Below, in pieces: positions 53,899 through 62,766 of a stretch of 64,000 nt of DNA (positions are counted from its first letter, which is position 1; every line of letters begins with the position of its first letter). The DNA is from Acidobacteriota bacterium. Lineage in GTDB: Bacteria > Acidobacteriota > Blastocatellia > Pyrinomonadales > Pyrinomonadaceae. The notes beneath the pieces are model-generated. The model was not told where the DNA came from. It ran no database searches and worked only from the letters and a program-made list of their open reading frames with translations. The DNA is taken from assembly GCA_016718135.1 (NCBI GenBank), contig JADKEF010000017.1, forward strand, positions 1 through 64,000, written 5' to 3'. A program made the translations under genes and the position numbers.

Positions 53899-55338
53899 CT
53901 ACAATTTCCTCAAAACATCATATATCCTAACCATCGCCATCGTGTCGAGCGTGCAGTATTCGAGCAGGTCCTGGAAGATGGTTTCGCGTTCCGCGTCGGG
54001 GAGGTTACGCTTCGCGGCGTGGAACCATTTTATGGTCGCGGCGAGGCCGTCGGAGATGCCGAGTGCGGTGTAGTCGAGCGTTGGGACGAGAACCGGCATC
54101 ACCTTCTTGATCGAATTGCGGCCTTTGAATTCCGGGTGAATATAGAGATTCTCCGAAAAGATCTTCATCAGATCGTAGGTCTTTGCGTTCACCTCGTTGA
54201 AGAAGTCTGCCAGGTCAGGAAACATCGCGGCCATCTCATCGTTTCGACCTTTTTCAAAACTCTCATACCAAACCAGCACAGTTCCGATTCCTCCTGACAT
54301 TGCTTCGCGAAGGCTCTCAGCCACCGATCGCGACAGAGCGTCGTCACCACGTGATAAATACTCAGAATGCGTCATCTCAGCTCCCGGAGCATCGATCGTG
54401 TGCAGCGAATACTGGAACACCATCTGCTGAAACGGCTTGATACCGTCAAACTGCGGTACAGCATACGCAAACGTCTCGTAATCGAGAAAATGCAGAGGAT
54501 ATTCCCACGAATCCAGCTTCTCGCGAATCGCTTCGGCCTCGATCTTTGGCTCGTTTATCTTCGCTAAGTTAACGTGGGCTCGTTGCTTATCAGAGAGTTT
54601 ATATTCATCTGGAATGTCGCGAATGTCGACGATGCCTTCGCGTAAGAGCTCGCGGCGCTTGTCGTGCTTCAGCGTGTATAGCTCAAAGATCGTTCGCTCG
54701 GGGAGATCCGGGAAATTCAATTGGATAAATCGACAATCGAGGCCATTCGCTTTGCAGTATTCATCGAGGGCCGCTCTCGGCTCGGTTTTTAGGTAGTTGA
54801 ACGCGGCCTCGATCGTAGCTTCCGTTCCAGCGAGCTTTGCATCGACGGTCTCGGTGACCTCGGTAATCGTGAAGAGCTCATCAGCATCGATCTCGCCGTT
54901 GCGAACGTAATCAGAATTGAGCGTGATCACAAATGTGCTGCCAACCGTCGCCCCCGAACGCATCGCCGTTACCTTCTGAAAAGCAAGGTCGTCGTAATGT
55001 TCGTCTTTTACCTTCGACGAGGCCTTGATCTCGTAGATGTCGATGATGCCGGTCGCCTTGTCGGTGACAACAACGTCACTTCGGGCCGCTAAGTCAGCCG
55101 TCTGAAACGTCCGCTGAAAATCGACCGTGTACTCTTCATTATCTGCAAACCGCGACAACAGCTTCGCGTACCGCTCTACCTCATAACCTTCCTGCCGCCG
55201 ATGGGCGTATTCAAGAGTCTCTGCCTGAGCCATCAGCAACGGCTGATGGACGCTGAGCCAAAACTCATTCGGGCAGATGAGAAACTGCATGTACGAGGTT
55301 TTTGAGAGGCGATATTGGGAACGAGGTGCTGAAGCCAT
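53899..55338 (-). CDS. DUF2779 domain protein (PD-(D/E)XK plus RNase H-like)
   Basis: 479 residues. N-terminal nuclease-like part: RLSKTSYMQFLICPNEFWLS, DVVVTDKATGIIDIYEIKAS (D...ExK, restriction-fold signature). C-terminal DUF2779: PLHFLDYETFAYAVPQFDGI, KPFQQMVFQYSLH and NSIKKVMPVLVPTLDYTALG, DLLEYCTLDTMAMVRIYDVL, resembling a 3'-5' exonuclease fold with acidic residues (DYETF, CTLDTMAM). Probably acts on DNA or RNA; the biological role is unknown. Directly upstream of the ECF sigma gene. Confidence 0.88.
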   Translation of the reverse strand: MASAPRSQYRLSKTSYMQFLICPNEFWLSVHQPLLMAQAETLEYAHRRQEGYEVERYAKLLSRFADNEEYTVDFQRTFQTADLAARSDVVVTDKATGIIDIYEIKASSKVKDEHYDDLAFQKVTAMRSGATVGSTFVITLNSDYVRNGEIDADELFTITEVTETVDAKLAGTEATIEAAFNYLKTEPRAALDEYCKANGLDCRFIQLNFPDLPERTIFELYTLKHDKRRELLREGIVDIRDIPDEYKLSDKQRAHVNLAKINEPKIEAEAIREKLDSWEYPLHFLDYETFAYAVPQFDGIKPFQQMVFQYSLHTIDAPGAEMTHSEYLSRGDDALSRSVAESLREAMSGGIGTVLVWYESFEKGRNDEMAAMFPDLADFFNEVNAKTYDLMKIFSENLYIHPEFKGRNSIKKVMPVLVPTLDYTALGISDGLAATIKWFHAAKRNLPDAERETIFQDLLEYCTLDTMAMVRIYDVLRKL

Positions 55339-55416
55339 TATTTTGTCTTTTTGTTTGCTAACTGCTATCTTACGCTCGAAAACGCATTTCGATAAATCCG
55401 CCCCCCAAACAAAACG

Positions 55417-55438
55417 AAGCCACTATTTCTAGTGGCTT
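55417..55438 (-). terminator. Terminator downstream of tRNA-Phe
   Basis: AAGCCACTA (55417-55425) / TAGTGGCTT (55430-55438), loop of four. On the minus strand it is followed by CGTTTTGTTT, so it ends the tRNA transcript. Confidence 0.8.
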
Positions 55439-55454
55439 TGTGCGGGCTTAATAT

Positions 55455-55530
55455 TGGTGGCCAGAGACGGGGTCGAACCGCCGACACGCGGATTTTCAAT
55501 CCGCTGCTCTACCAACTGAGCTATCTGGCC
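55455..55530 (-). tRNA. tRNA-Phe (GAA)
   Basis: Minus strand from 55530: GGCCAGA / TCTGGCC acceptor stem, D-arm GCTC..GAGC, anticodon arm CGGAT-TGAAAAT-CCG region with anticodon GAA, T-arm around GGTTCGACCCC, discriminator A and encoded CCA (55457-55455). A complete, undamaged cloverleaf. Confidence 0.96.
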
Positions 55531-55685
55531 GCGTTGTCGCATCTAAATGAGACCGTTACGCGAATTTGTAAGTGTAAATAAGCTAGTTAGGTAAGTCAAA
55601 TCTGTTGACAACCATAGGGCGAAGACTATAATCGAATCCGCATCGTTCGCAAAACTTCGATGGCAGAAGTACCGACAACGTAAAT

Positions 55686-56150
55686 ATGAATAGAACTGTC
55701 CAGATCTCGACCCTTGCCCTATTGGCATCTTTCTCATTTGCCTGTGGCGGAGCCGCCAACACCGCAAATACTAATGCCTCGACAGGAGCGAATACCACGG
55801 CAACAAACGCTGCACCTGTCGCCGTTAACCTCGATCCAGCCAACCTGCCTCCCGGGCTTTCAGCTAGCCCGATCCAGCAGCCGGCAAATGTGCCCGGCGT
55901 GAATTCGAATGGTGCGGTCCCAAAAGGTGCGACTCCGACGCCGGGAATTCCCGATGGTTCAAAGATCAGACCTGCAAAGCCCGGAGCGACCCCAACTCCC
56001 GGAATCCCTTCACCCGAAGAAATTCGCAAGATGTTGGGTAAGCCACCTGCCAATACAAATCCAACGAATTCGAGTCAGCCGATGATGAAGTCGAATCCGC
56101 CTACAATGATGAAAAGCAACAGGCCGCTACCCGGCAAGCCAATTCAATAG
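55686..56150 (+). CDS. Low-complexity lipoprotein
   Basis: 154 residues. Lipoprotein signal STLALLASFSFACGG (lipobox SFAC). The mature part is disordered, rich in Ala, Asn, Thr and Pro, with two copies of KGATPTPGIP/PGATPTPGIP and repeats of MMKSNPP/MMKSNRP. Function unknown; probably an extended surface or periplasmic anchor. Confidence 0.8.
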   Translation: MNRTVQISTLALLASFSFACGGAANTANTNASTGANTTATNAAPVAVNLDPANLPPGLSASPIQQPANVPGVNSNGAVPKGATPTPGIPDGSKIRPAKPGATPTPGIPSPEEIRKMLGKPPANTNPTNSSQPMMKSNPPTMMKSNRPLPGKPIQ

Positions 56151-56170
56151 AATTCAACCTTAAGTAAAAA

Positions 56171-56198
56171 AAGGACGTTGTGATCGCACAACGTCCTT
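56171..56198. terminator. Bidirectional terminator between the lipoprotein gene and recA
   Basis: Perfect 12-bp stem AAGGACGTTGTG / CACAACGTCCTT with an ATCG loop, preceded by an A-run (56165-56170) and followed by TCTGCTTTT. Confidence 0.88.
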
Positions 56199-56226
56199 TC
56201 TGCTTTTCAATGTCGGACGACTGGTT

Positions 56227-57237
56227 CTAGCCAGCGGCCGCATCGGCCTTCGCGAATCCGAGATGAACTTTGACGTCCGTTTCAATGCGTTCCAGCAGTT
56301 CCGGGTTTGTTTTCAGCATGTTCTTCACGTTGTCGCGGCCCTGGCCGAGACGTTCGCCCTTGAACGAGAACCACGCTCCCGATTTCTCAACGATGTTCGC
56401 ATTTACCGCGAGGTCGAGCAGATCACCCTCTTTTGAAATGCCTTCGCCATACATGATATCGAATTCGGACTCACGAAATGGTGGTGCACATTTGTTCTTA
56501 ACAACTTTAACGCGAGTTCTATTACCGACGACCTTGTCGCCGTCCTTGATCGCTCCAATACGACGAATGTCCAGGCGGAGACTTGCGTAGAACTTGAGAG
56601 CCTTGCCGCCGGTCGTTGTTTCAGGCGAGCCGAAAAAGACGCCGATCTTTTCGCGAAGTTGGTTGATAAAGATAAAACAGGTGTGCGAATTTGCCACGAT
56701 CGCCGTGATCTTTCTCAAAGCCTGCGACATAAGACGTGCCTGCAAACCAGGCAGCGAGTCGCCCATTTCGCCGTCAAGCTCAGCCCGCGGAACCAAAGCC
56801 GCGACAGAATCGATCACAATAACGTCAACACTATTCGAACGGACCAAAGTCTCAGCGATCTCAAGTGCCTGTTCACCGGAATCCGGCTGCGAGATGAGCA
56901 TGTCGTCGATGTTGACACCGAGTTTGGTCGCGTATTCCGGATCCATCGCGTGTTCGGCATCGATGTAGGCACAAACGCCGCCCGTGCGTTGTGCCGAAGC
57001 AACTACCGTCAACGCCAGCGTCGTTTTTCCCGAACTTTCCGGCCCGTAAACCTCTACAATACGCCCCCGGGGGAATCCACCGACGCCGATCGCGGCATCG
57101 AGGCTCAGGCAATTGGTCGAAATAGCTCCAATGTCGTGATGCGGCCTCTCACCCAAACGCATTATTGCGCCTTTGCCAAACTTTTTCTCGATCTGCTGCA
57201 ACGCGGATTCGATCGCTTTTCCTTTATCCAAACTCAT
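56227..57237 (-). CDS. recA: Recombinase RecA
   Basis: 336 residues. Walker A GPESSGKTTLALTV, Walker B VDVIVIDSVAALVPRAELDG, loops LMSQALRKITAIVANSHTCF and NQLREKIGVFFGSPETTTGG, C-terminal ERIETDVKVHLGF. GGAGGG precedes the ATG. The acidic C-terminal tail is short. Upstream lies a palindrome that may be an SOS-type operator. Confidence 0.98.
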   Translation of the reverse strand: MSLDKGKAIESALQQIEKKFGKGAIMRLGERPHHDIGAISTNCLSLDAAIGVGGFPRGRIVEVYGPESSGKTTLALTVVASAQRTGGVCAYIDAEHAMDPEYATKLGVNIDDMLISQPDSGEQALEIAETLVRSNSVDVIVIDSVAALVPRAELDGEMGDSLPGLQARLMSQALRKITAIVANSHTCFIFINQLREKIGVFFGSPETTTGGKALKFYASLRLDIRRIGAIKDGDKVVGNRTRVKVVKNKCAPPFRESEFDIMYGEGISKEGDLLDLAVNANIVEKSGAWFSFKGERLGQGRDNVKNMLKTNPELLERIETDVKVHLGFAKADAAAG

Positions 57238-57279
57238 ATTTTATAGCCCTCCATGACTTCTGAGAATACGATATCACGT

Positions 57280-57305
57280 GAAACGCTTTAATGCAATAGC
57301 GTTTC
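57280..57305. promoter_or_regulatory. Palindrome upstream of recA (possible repressor site)
   Basis: GAAACGCT (57280-57287) and AGCGTTTC (57298-57305), 10-base spacer, 43-68 bp upstream of the recA start. A position expected for a LexA-type operator. The LexA consensus of this group is not known to me, so the assignment is tentative. Confidence 0.4.
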
Positions 57306-57472
57306 ATCGATGCAAACTACCCTCGATTTTATTTCGGCTAGTCTAGTTCAAAGTACGTTTGAATTCAAGGTTGACCGCTCGGGATGATACTTTTTTCGAT
57401 CGTCTCTCGCCTTACTTCACGACGGCAGTTTGGCCGCAGCGAAACTAATACATGGTTCATGGAGTAGCAATT

Positions 57473-58939
57473 ATGAAAAAGACGATTCTTTTAGCGGCAG
57501 CGGCAATATTGATGGCATCGGGCACGGTCGTGGCCGACGTTAAGATCAAAACCAAGCAGACGATGAGTGGGACCGTCTCAGAGAATACTACCTACATTAA
57601 AGGCAAACGTACTCGTACTGAGATGATGAACGGCATAATGGTCTCGCTCACGCAATGCGACCTCAACCGCGACCTACAACTAAACCCGCAGACCAAGACC
57701 TATGTGGTCAATCTTTACGATGACGGTACGGTAAGCGAACCATCAGAGATCAAGCCCGGAACTTCGGCTCCGGTCACTAAGGGCGGAACAATGTATGTAA
57801 CGACCACGGTCAAAGACACGGGCGAGCGAAAGCAGATGTTCGGGTTCACTGCACGTCATATCATTCAGACCATCGAGACCGAAACGACGCCAGACGCTTG
57901 TTCACCGTCAAAAACTAAGATGGAAATGGACATGTGGGTCATCGACGCCGAGTTTGGTGTCTCCTGCACACAGGGCAACGAGTACCGCACATACAAAAAC
58001 ACTAAGAAGTCGGGTTGCCAGGACAAGATCGTGCCAAAGACGATCGGGTCAGCGAAATCAGGGTATCCACTCTGGCAGAAAATGACCCAATTCGATGCAA
58101 ATGGTAAAGAGAGTTTCTCGATGATCCAGGAAGTTGTGGAACTTTCAAAAGCAACCCTTGATCAGGCTTTGTTTGAAGCTCCGGCCGACTATCGAGAGGT
58201 CAAAGATGCGTCGGAGATGTACGCGGCCAGCGGGACATCGGGAATCAATTACAACAACTCCGGTTCGAGGGGCGACGGCAGCCTGTCGAGTAATGGTAGG
58301 TTGCCCTACGACTCACCAACTTCGGCTACGGCTTCGAACATCAAGAGTGCAGCATCTCCTGCCGATACACCGTCCGCGAGCCTTCCAGCAAAGAAGGCGG
58401 GGACTGTCCGCGTCGGTGTTGCTGTTAAGACGACGTCGGTCGGCGAAGGCATCACGGCCAACGAACTTTCCGCCGCAGTTCAAAATACGCTCGGCCAGTA
58501 TCTGAAGGGCACAAAGATCGAGCTCGTCCCGCTCGAAGCCAAACTCGTTACGGCTCAAGCGGGCGAGGCAAAAGAGAAAGAATGCGACTATGTTCTGCAA
58601 GTAGCAGCCGCACATAAAAAAGGTGGCGGTGGTGGTTTCGGATTTGGCAAAATGCTTGCCCAAACCGTGGCTCAAACCGGCATCGGCCATACAGGCAGCG
58701 TCGCCGGCAACATGGCCGGACAAGTCGCAACGACCGCGATCGTTTCCGCCGGAAACCTGTCAGGCAATGTCAAAAACAAGGACGAACTGACCCTCGACGT
58801 GAAGCTTCAGTCGACAACCGACAACAGCTCGCCCCTGATCAAGCAGTTCAAAGCGAAGGCAAAAGCGGATGGTGATGACATTATCTCTTCGATAATCGAG
58901 CAGGCCGCTCAGGCGATAATTGATTCCGTTGGCAAATAG
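57473..58939 (+). CDS. Secreted protein of unknown function with two domains
   Basis: 488 residues from ATG 57473 (GGAG 8-9 bases upstream). Signal peptide MKKTILLAAAAILMASGTVV. N-terminal domain resembles LolA/DUF4412-type carriers (TMSGTVSENTTYIKGKRTRT, MVSLTQCDLNRDLQLNPQTK). C-terminal domain (from about 325) has GTVRVGVAVKTTSVGEGITA, a Gly-rich helix region GGGGGFGFGKMLAQTVAQTG and SGNVKNKDELTLDVKLQS. This pairing is familiar from other acidobacteria but its role is unknown. Confidence 0.8.
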   Translation: MKKTILLAAAAILMASGTVVADVKIKTKQTMSGTVSENTTYIKGKRTRTEMMNGIMVSLTQCDLNRDLQLNPQTKTYVVNLYDDGTVSEPSEIKPGTSAPVTKGGTMYVTTTVKDTGERKQMFGFTARHIIQTIETETTPDACSPSKTKMEMDMWVIDAEFGVSCTQGNEYRTYKNTKKSGCQDKIVPKTIGSAKSGYPLWQKMTQFDANGKESFSMIQEVVELSKATLDQALFEAPADYREVKDASEMYAASGTSGINYNNSGSRGDGSLSSNGRLPYDSPTSATASNIKSAASPADTPSASLPAKKAGTVRVGVAVKTTSVGEGITANELSAAVQNTLGQYLKGTKIELVPLEAKLVTAQAGEAKEKECDYVLQVAAAHKKGGGGGFGFGKMLAQTVAQTGIGHTGSVAGNMAGQVATTAIVSAGNLSGNVKNKDELTLDVKLQSTTDNSSPLIKQFKAKAKADGDDIISSIIEQAAQAIIDSVGK

Positions 58940-58983
58940 GTCAAGGGCTCGATCAAGCTGACATCGATGTCCTTTGGAAAGTT

Positions 58984-59019
58984 TGACGCAGAGTCTGGAA
59001 TCAAACCAGGCCTGCGTCA
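58984..59019 (+). terminator. Hairpin after the two-domain secreted protein, possible terminator
   Basis: TGACGCAG (58984-58991) / CTGCGTCA (59012-59019) with an inner CTGG/CCAG pair. No long T-run follows, only TTCACTTTG, so it may terminate weakly. The rest of 59020-59170 shows no gene. Confidence 0.5.
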
Positions 59020-59170
59020 TTCACTTTGTGCGTTAAGCGATGTTTGGCCGATGATCCGAGTGGAGCGTTCGACAGAGATGACGTAGAATATGGATGGTGT
59101 TTGAATACATCTTTAGCGGCTCTCAAATCATCTATTTCATAGAGATCACAGCAGGAATAGCAGAACATAC

Positions 59171-60958
59171 ATGCGTCGAGTATTTTTAATTGCGATAGGG
59201 TTTCTTTTTGCAGTCAGCGTCAGCGGACAGGCGGTACCGACGGGGTTTGACCTGTCGAATTATGGTGTGCGGATCGAACCGGACAAAAGGTTGATCGTTG
59301 TGCTTTCAGCCCTTGAAATGGCGACGGTGAAGAACGCAAATGGAGTTGATGAGCGCTTGGTGAACACCCCCCTTTCCGAGGCGGGTTTGAAGTTTCGCGA
59401 ACGGGTCTTAGCTGACAACGCCTCGTTGCCCGAAGACCTACGACGCCGGATCTCGACGTTTATAGCTCAGTACAAAAAGCGAAATCCCAAGGCGACCGAT
59501 GCCGAGATCGCAGCTCCTTTCGTGTCGATGGCGTACACACTTACGCCGGTTCCCGAGCTCTCGGACCCGATAATTACCAGCGATCTTCCGGGTAGTCTGC
59601 TCGACGTACTCGACTTCGCACCGTTGGTTCGTGAGTTTTATCGCAAGTCCTCGATCAGTTTGAAACTCGACGAGTATGTGAAAGATTATCAGGCCGACTC
59701 CGACGCGAGCCTGCGTGTGTCCGCCCGTGAGATGGTCAGCGAATTGTTGAATTATCTTCACACCCGGCCTCGCCTTACGATAACTGAACGCACCGTCGTG
59801 GAAACCACAAAAGCCGGCAGCAAGAATACGCTTAGGAAGACTGAAACTCGTGAGGTCGATCGCCGCTTTTACATAGTGCCGGAGAAACTCGTAGCAAAGG
59901 GCGACATTAATTTTCTCAATATTCGTGACGATTACTACGTAGTCGTTCAGCCGGACACTGATCTAAGTTTCTCAGATGCCCGACGGGCGTTCCTTAGATT
60001 CGTACTCGACCCCCTGGTTGTCGCAAATTCGAATGAGGTCGCGGCGATGCGGTCTTGGGCCAAACCACTGCTCGATGAGACGCGAAAAACGAATCCGTCG
60101 ATCTCCGGGGATGTGTTTCTAGCTATTACGCGTTCTTTGGTTGCGGCCGCAGACGTTAGGCAGAGCGAATTCGCACAATTGCGTATCGCCACGGAACAGT
60201 CCCGTGAGATGATCGACAAGCAGAAGACAAAAGAAGGCAAAGAAAAAGTCTCGAGCGACCTGAAGAAATTCACAGAGGCTCTCTCTGACGAAGCAACGCT
60301 TCGGCTTCATGAAGATTATGAGAAAGGAGCCGTGCTGTCGTTCTATTTCGCCGAACAGCTCAAGGGGATTGAAGACTCGGGATTTGATATTGCCGGATCA
60401 CTTCGAGAAATGATCGCGGCGTTCGATCCGGTCAAAGAAACAGCCCGCCTCACAACTACCGCCGAAGCTCGAAAACGTGCGACCGCCGCTCGGGCATTAC
60501 GCAAATCTAATCCCGAAACGAAGGCGGTCACGGTTGAGAATCCCGTTACTACCCGCTTGCTCGAAATTCAAAAGACTATTGAATCGAAAGATCTGGTCAA
60601 GGCCAACGCCGACCTCAAAAAGCTGCTCGTCGAGTATCCATCTGAGCCGCGGATCTACTACAACATCGGCCGCGTCGCCAGCCTCTCGCTTGAGAGCATT
60701 GACAACGAGGATGCTCAGGCTCAAAAACTGCTCGAGGCCAAGGCCGCCTACAGCAACGTTATTTCGACCGCCACACCGACCACAGATAGGGCTTTGCTCT
60801 CGCTCACGTATGTCGCGCTGGCTCGCATCTATGAGTTTCAAAATCAGAAGGACTACGCTTTGAAGCTTTATGAGAGAGCTATCGAGATCGGGCCAGTTGC
60901 GGCCGGGGGCTTCCAGTCAGCCATGGATGCCAAGGCCCGACTGATCAAACCGGAATAG
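59171..60958 (+). CDS. Secreted TPR-containing protein of unknown function
   Basis: 595 residues. Signal peptide FLIAIGFLFAVSVSGQ. A long helical body (YRKSSISLKLDEYVKDYQAD, RPRLTITERTVVETTKAGSK, YVVVQPDTDLSFSDARRAFL), then TPR-like repeats near the C-terminus (IYYNIGRVASLSLESIDNED, AQKLLEAKAAYSNVISTA, LARIYEFQNQKDYALKLYER). It lies 33 bp before era but belongs to a different functional class. Confidence 0.8.
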   Translation: MRRVFLIAIGFLFAVSVSGQAVPTGFDLSNYGVRIEPDKRLIVVLSALEMATVKNANGVDERLVNTPLSEAGLKFRERVLADNASLPEDLRRRISTFIAQYKKRNPKATDAEIAAPFVSMAYTLTPVPELSDPIITSDLPGSLLDVLDFAPLVREFYRKSSISLKLDEYVKDYQADSDASLRVSAREMVSELLNYLHTRPRLTITERTVVETTKAGSKNTLRKTETREVDRRFYIVPEKLVAKGDINFLNIRDDYYVVVQPDTDLSFSDARRAFLRFVLDPLVVANSNEVAAMRSWAKPLLDETRKTNPSISGDVFLAITRSLVAAADVRQSEFAQLRIATEQSREMIDKQKTKEGKEKVSSDLKKFTEALSDEATLRLHEDYEKGAVLSFYFAEQLKGIEDSGFDIAGSLREMIAAFDPVKETARLTTTAEARKRATAARALRKSNPETKAVTVENPVTTRLLEIQKTIESKDLVKANADLKKLLVEYPSEPRIYYNIGRVASLSLESIDNEDAQAQKLLEAKAAYSNVISTATPTTDRALLSLTYVALARIYEFQNQKDYALKLYERAIEIGPVAAGGFQSAMDAKARLIKPE

Positions 60959-60991
60959 GCGCAAAAGCGAAAGTTTGCTAACGTCTATCTA

Positions 60992-61891
60992 ATGTCAAAG
61001 CAAGACTTTAGGAGCGGCTATGTCGCGTTCATTGGCCGCCCCAACGCAGGAAAATCAACGCTGCTCAATCGCCTTGTCGGCGAAAAGATCGCCGCCGTCT
61101 CAAATAAACCGCAAACAACTCGGCACAAGATACAAGGAATCGTCAGCCGCGAAGATGGGCAGATCGTTTTCGTCGACACGCCGGGCGTTCACAAACCCGG
61201 GCATCTGCTCAACCGCCGAATGATGGCTGCCGTGCACGACGCGATTCTAAACGTTGATCTCATCGTGCTAATGCGCGACGCCAGCGTCTCGACCGGCAAC
61301 GGCGACCGGTTTGTTTTTGAACTCGTAAAAGACTCGGGAAAGCCCGCACTGCTTGTTCTTAACAAGATCGACAAGATCAAAGCTAAGAGCGATCTGCTGC
61401 CATTGATCGACGGATATTCAGGCGAGCATGAATTCGCCGAGATCATCCCGATCTCCGCCCTCAAAGGCGATGCGATCGACATTCTTCTGACGCAGATCGT
61501 CAAGCACCTGCCCGTCGGTGATCCGATATTCGGCGAGGACGAAATGACCGACCAGCCGCTGCGAAGCATCGCGGCAGAGATGGTTCGGGAAAAGATCCTG
61601 GCTTCGACAGGTGAGGAAATTCCCTACGTAACTGCAGTCGTGCCCGAGGTTTGGGACGACAGCGACCCTGAGATCACACGTATTTTTTGTGCGATCTACG
61701 TCGAGCGTGCCTCGCAAAAGAAGATCGTCATCGGCAAAGGCGGTTCGCGTATCAAGGACGTGGGCACCAAAGCACGCATCGATATCGAGAAGCTGATCGG
61801 AAAAAAAGTGTTTCTAAAACTCTTCGTAAAAGTCGTCGAAGACTGGCGCAATCGCGAACGCGACCTCGACGAAATGGGAGTGCGGCAGTAA
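60992..61891 (+). CDS. era: GTPase Era
   Basis: 299 residues. G domain: GRPNAGKSTLLNRLVGEK (G1), KPQTTRHKIQGI (G2), VDTPGVHKPGHLLNRRM (G3), NKIDKIK (G4), SAL (G5). KH domain with IVIGKGGSRIKDVGTKARID. Needed for 16S rRNA maturation and 30S assembly. Stop TAA overlaps the prmA ATG by one base. Confidence 0.98.
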   Translation: MSKQDFRSGYVAFIGRPNAGKSTLLNRLVGEKIAAVSNKPQTTRHKIQGIVSREDGQIVFVDTPGVHKPGHLLNRRMMAAVHDAILNVDLIVLMRDASVSTGNGDRFVFELVKDSGKPALLVLNKIDKIKAKSDLLPLIDGYSGEHEFAEIIPISALKGDAIDILLTQIVKHLPVGDPIFGEDEMTDQPLRSIAAEMVREKILASTGEEIPYVTAVVPEVWDDSDPEITRIFCAIYVERASQKKIVIGKGGSRIKDVGTKARIDIEKLIGKKVFLKLFVKVVEDWRNRERDLDEMGVRQ

Positions 61892-62766
61892 TGAGGAATT
61901 GGTACGCAGTCGACATTCTTGCCGAATATGAGGCTTCTGAAGCGATCGAGTCCGCGTTCAACGAACTCGGAGCCCTCGGAACTGAGATCGATGGCCTTAG
62001 AAAGAAAAAGGACGAACCATTGATGGTCACCGGCTTTTTCGACGAGGTTCTCGTTGATGAAACGATACGCTCGTCGGTCGATGATTCGTTGGCGATCTAT
62101 GGCTTTGCCAACGATGCCGTTAAAAACATCGCCCACCGCACCGTCGAAGAGACCGACTGGCTCGCCGAATGGAAAAAGCACTGGCGACCAACCACGATCG
62201 GCAAATTCATCATCGCCCCGCCTTGGTCGGAGGTCGACGATCCCGAACGGATCGTCATTCGAGTAGAGCCAAACATGGCATTCGGCACCGGAACGCACGA
62301 GACAACGCAGCTCTGCCTGAAAGCGATCAGTGAAAGATACGACGCGTCGATGTCGGTGCTCGATGTCGGCACCGGAACCGGGATTCTCGCCATCGCAACT
62401 GCCAAACTCGGCGGCACGAATATCCTCGCCTGCGACACGGATCTCGATTCCGTCAAGATCGCGAGAGAGAATGCGGTTCTGAACGATGTCGGTGAGGAGA
62501 TCGAATTCTTTGATGGCTCGATCGATGCCGCAACTCCGCAGTTCGACTTCGTTTGTGCCAATTTGACGATCGACGTTATAGTGCCGATCCTTGACCTATT
62601 GCTTGCCAAAGCGAAACACACGCTTCTACTTTCAGGTATTCTTTCCGAACAAGAACCACAGATCCGCGAGGCCCTTCAGAAATTTGATATTTCAGATTCG
62701 AGATTTGAGATCGAAAGATCAGGCGAATGGATTTCGGTGATCGTCACGGTTTCTCCGGTTTCTTGA
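61891..62766 (+). CDS. prmA: Ribosomal protein L11 methyltransferase
   Basis: 291 residues from ATG 61891; the longer open frame upstream overlaps era and is a shadow. N-terminal substrate-recognition domain, then the SAM-binding core: RVEPNMAFGTGTHETTQLCL, SVLDVGTGTGILAIATAKLG and FVCANLTIDVIVPILDLLL. The 3' end overlaps the converging propeller gene in its restored frame by about 23 bp. Confidence 0.96.
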   Translation: MRNWYAVDILAEYEASEAIESAFNELGALGTEIDGLRKKKDEPLMVTGFFDEVLVDETIRSSVDDSLAIYGFANDAVKNIAHRTVEETDWLAEWKKHWRPTTIGKFIIAPPWSEVDDPERIVIRVEPNMAFGTGTHETTQLCLKAISERYDASMSVLDVGTGTGILAIATAKLGGTNILACDTDLDSVKIARENAVLNDVGEEIEFFDGSIDAATPQFDFVCANLTIDVIVPILDLLLAKAKHTLLLSGILSEQEPQIREALQKFDISDSRFEIERSGEWISVIVTVSPVS

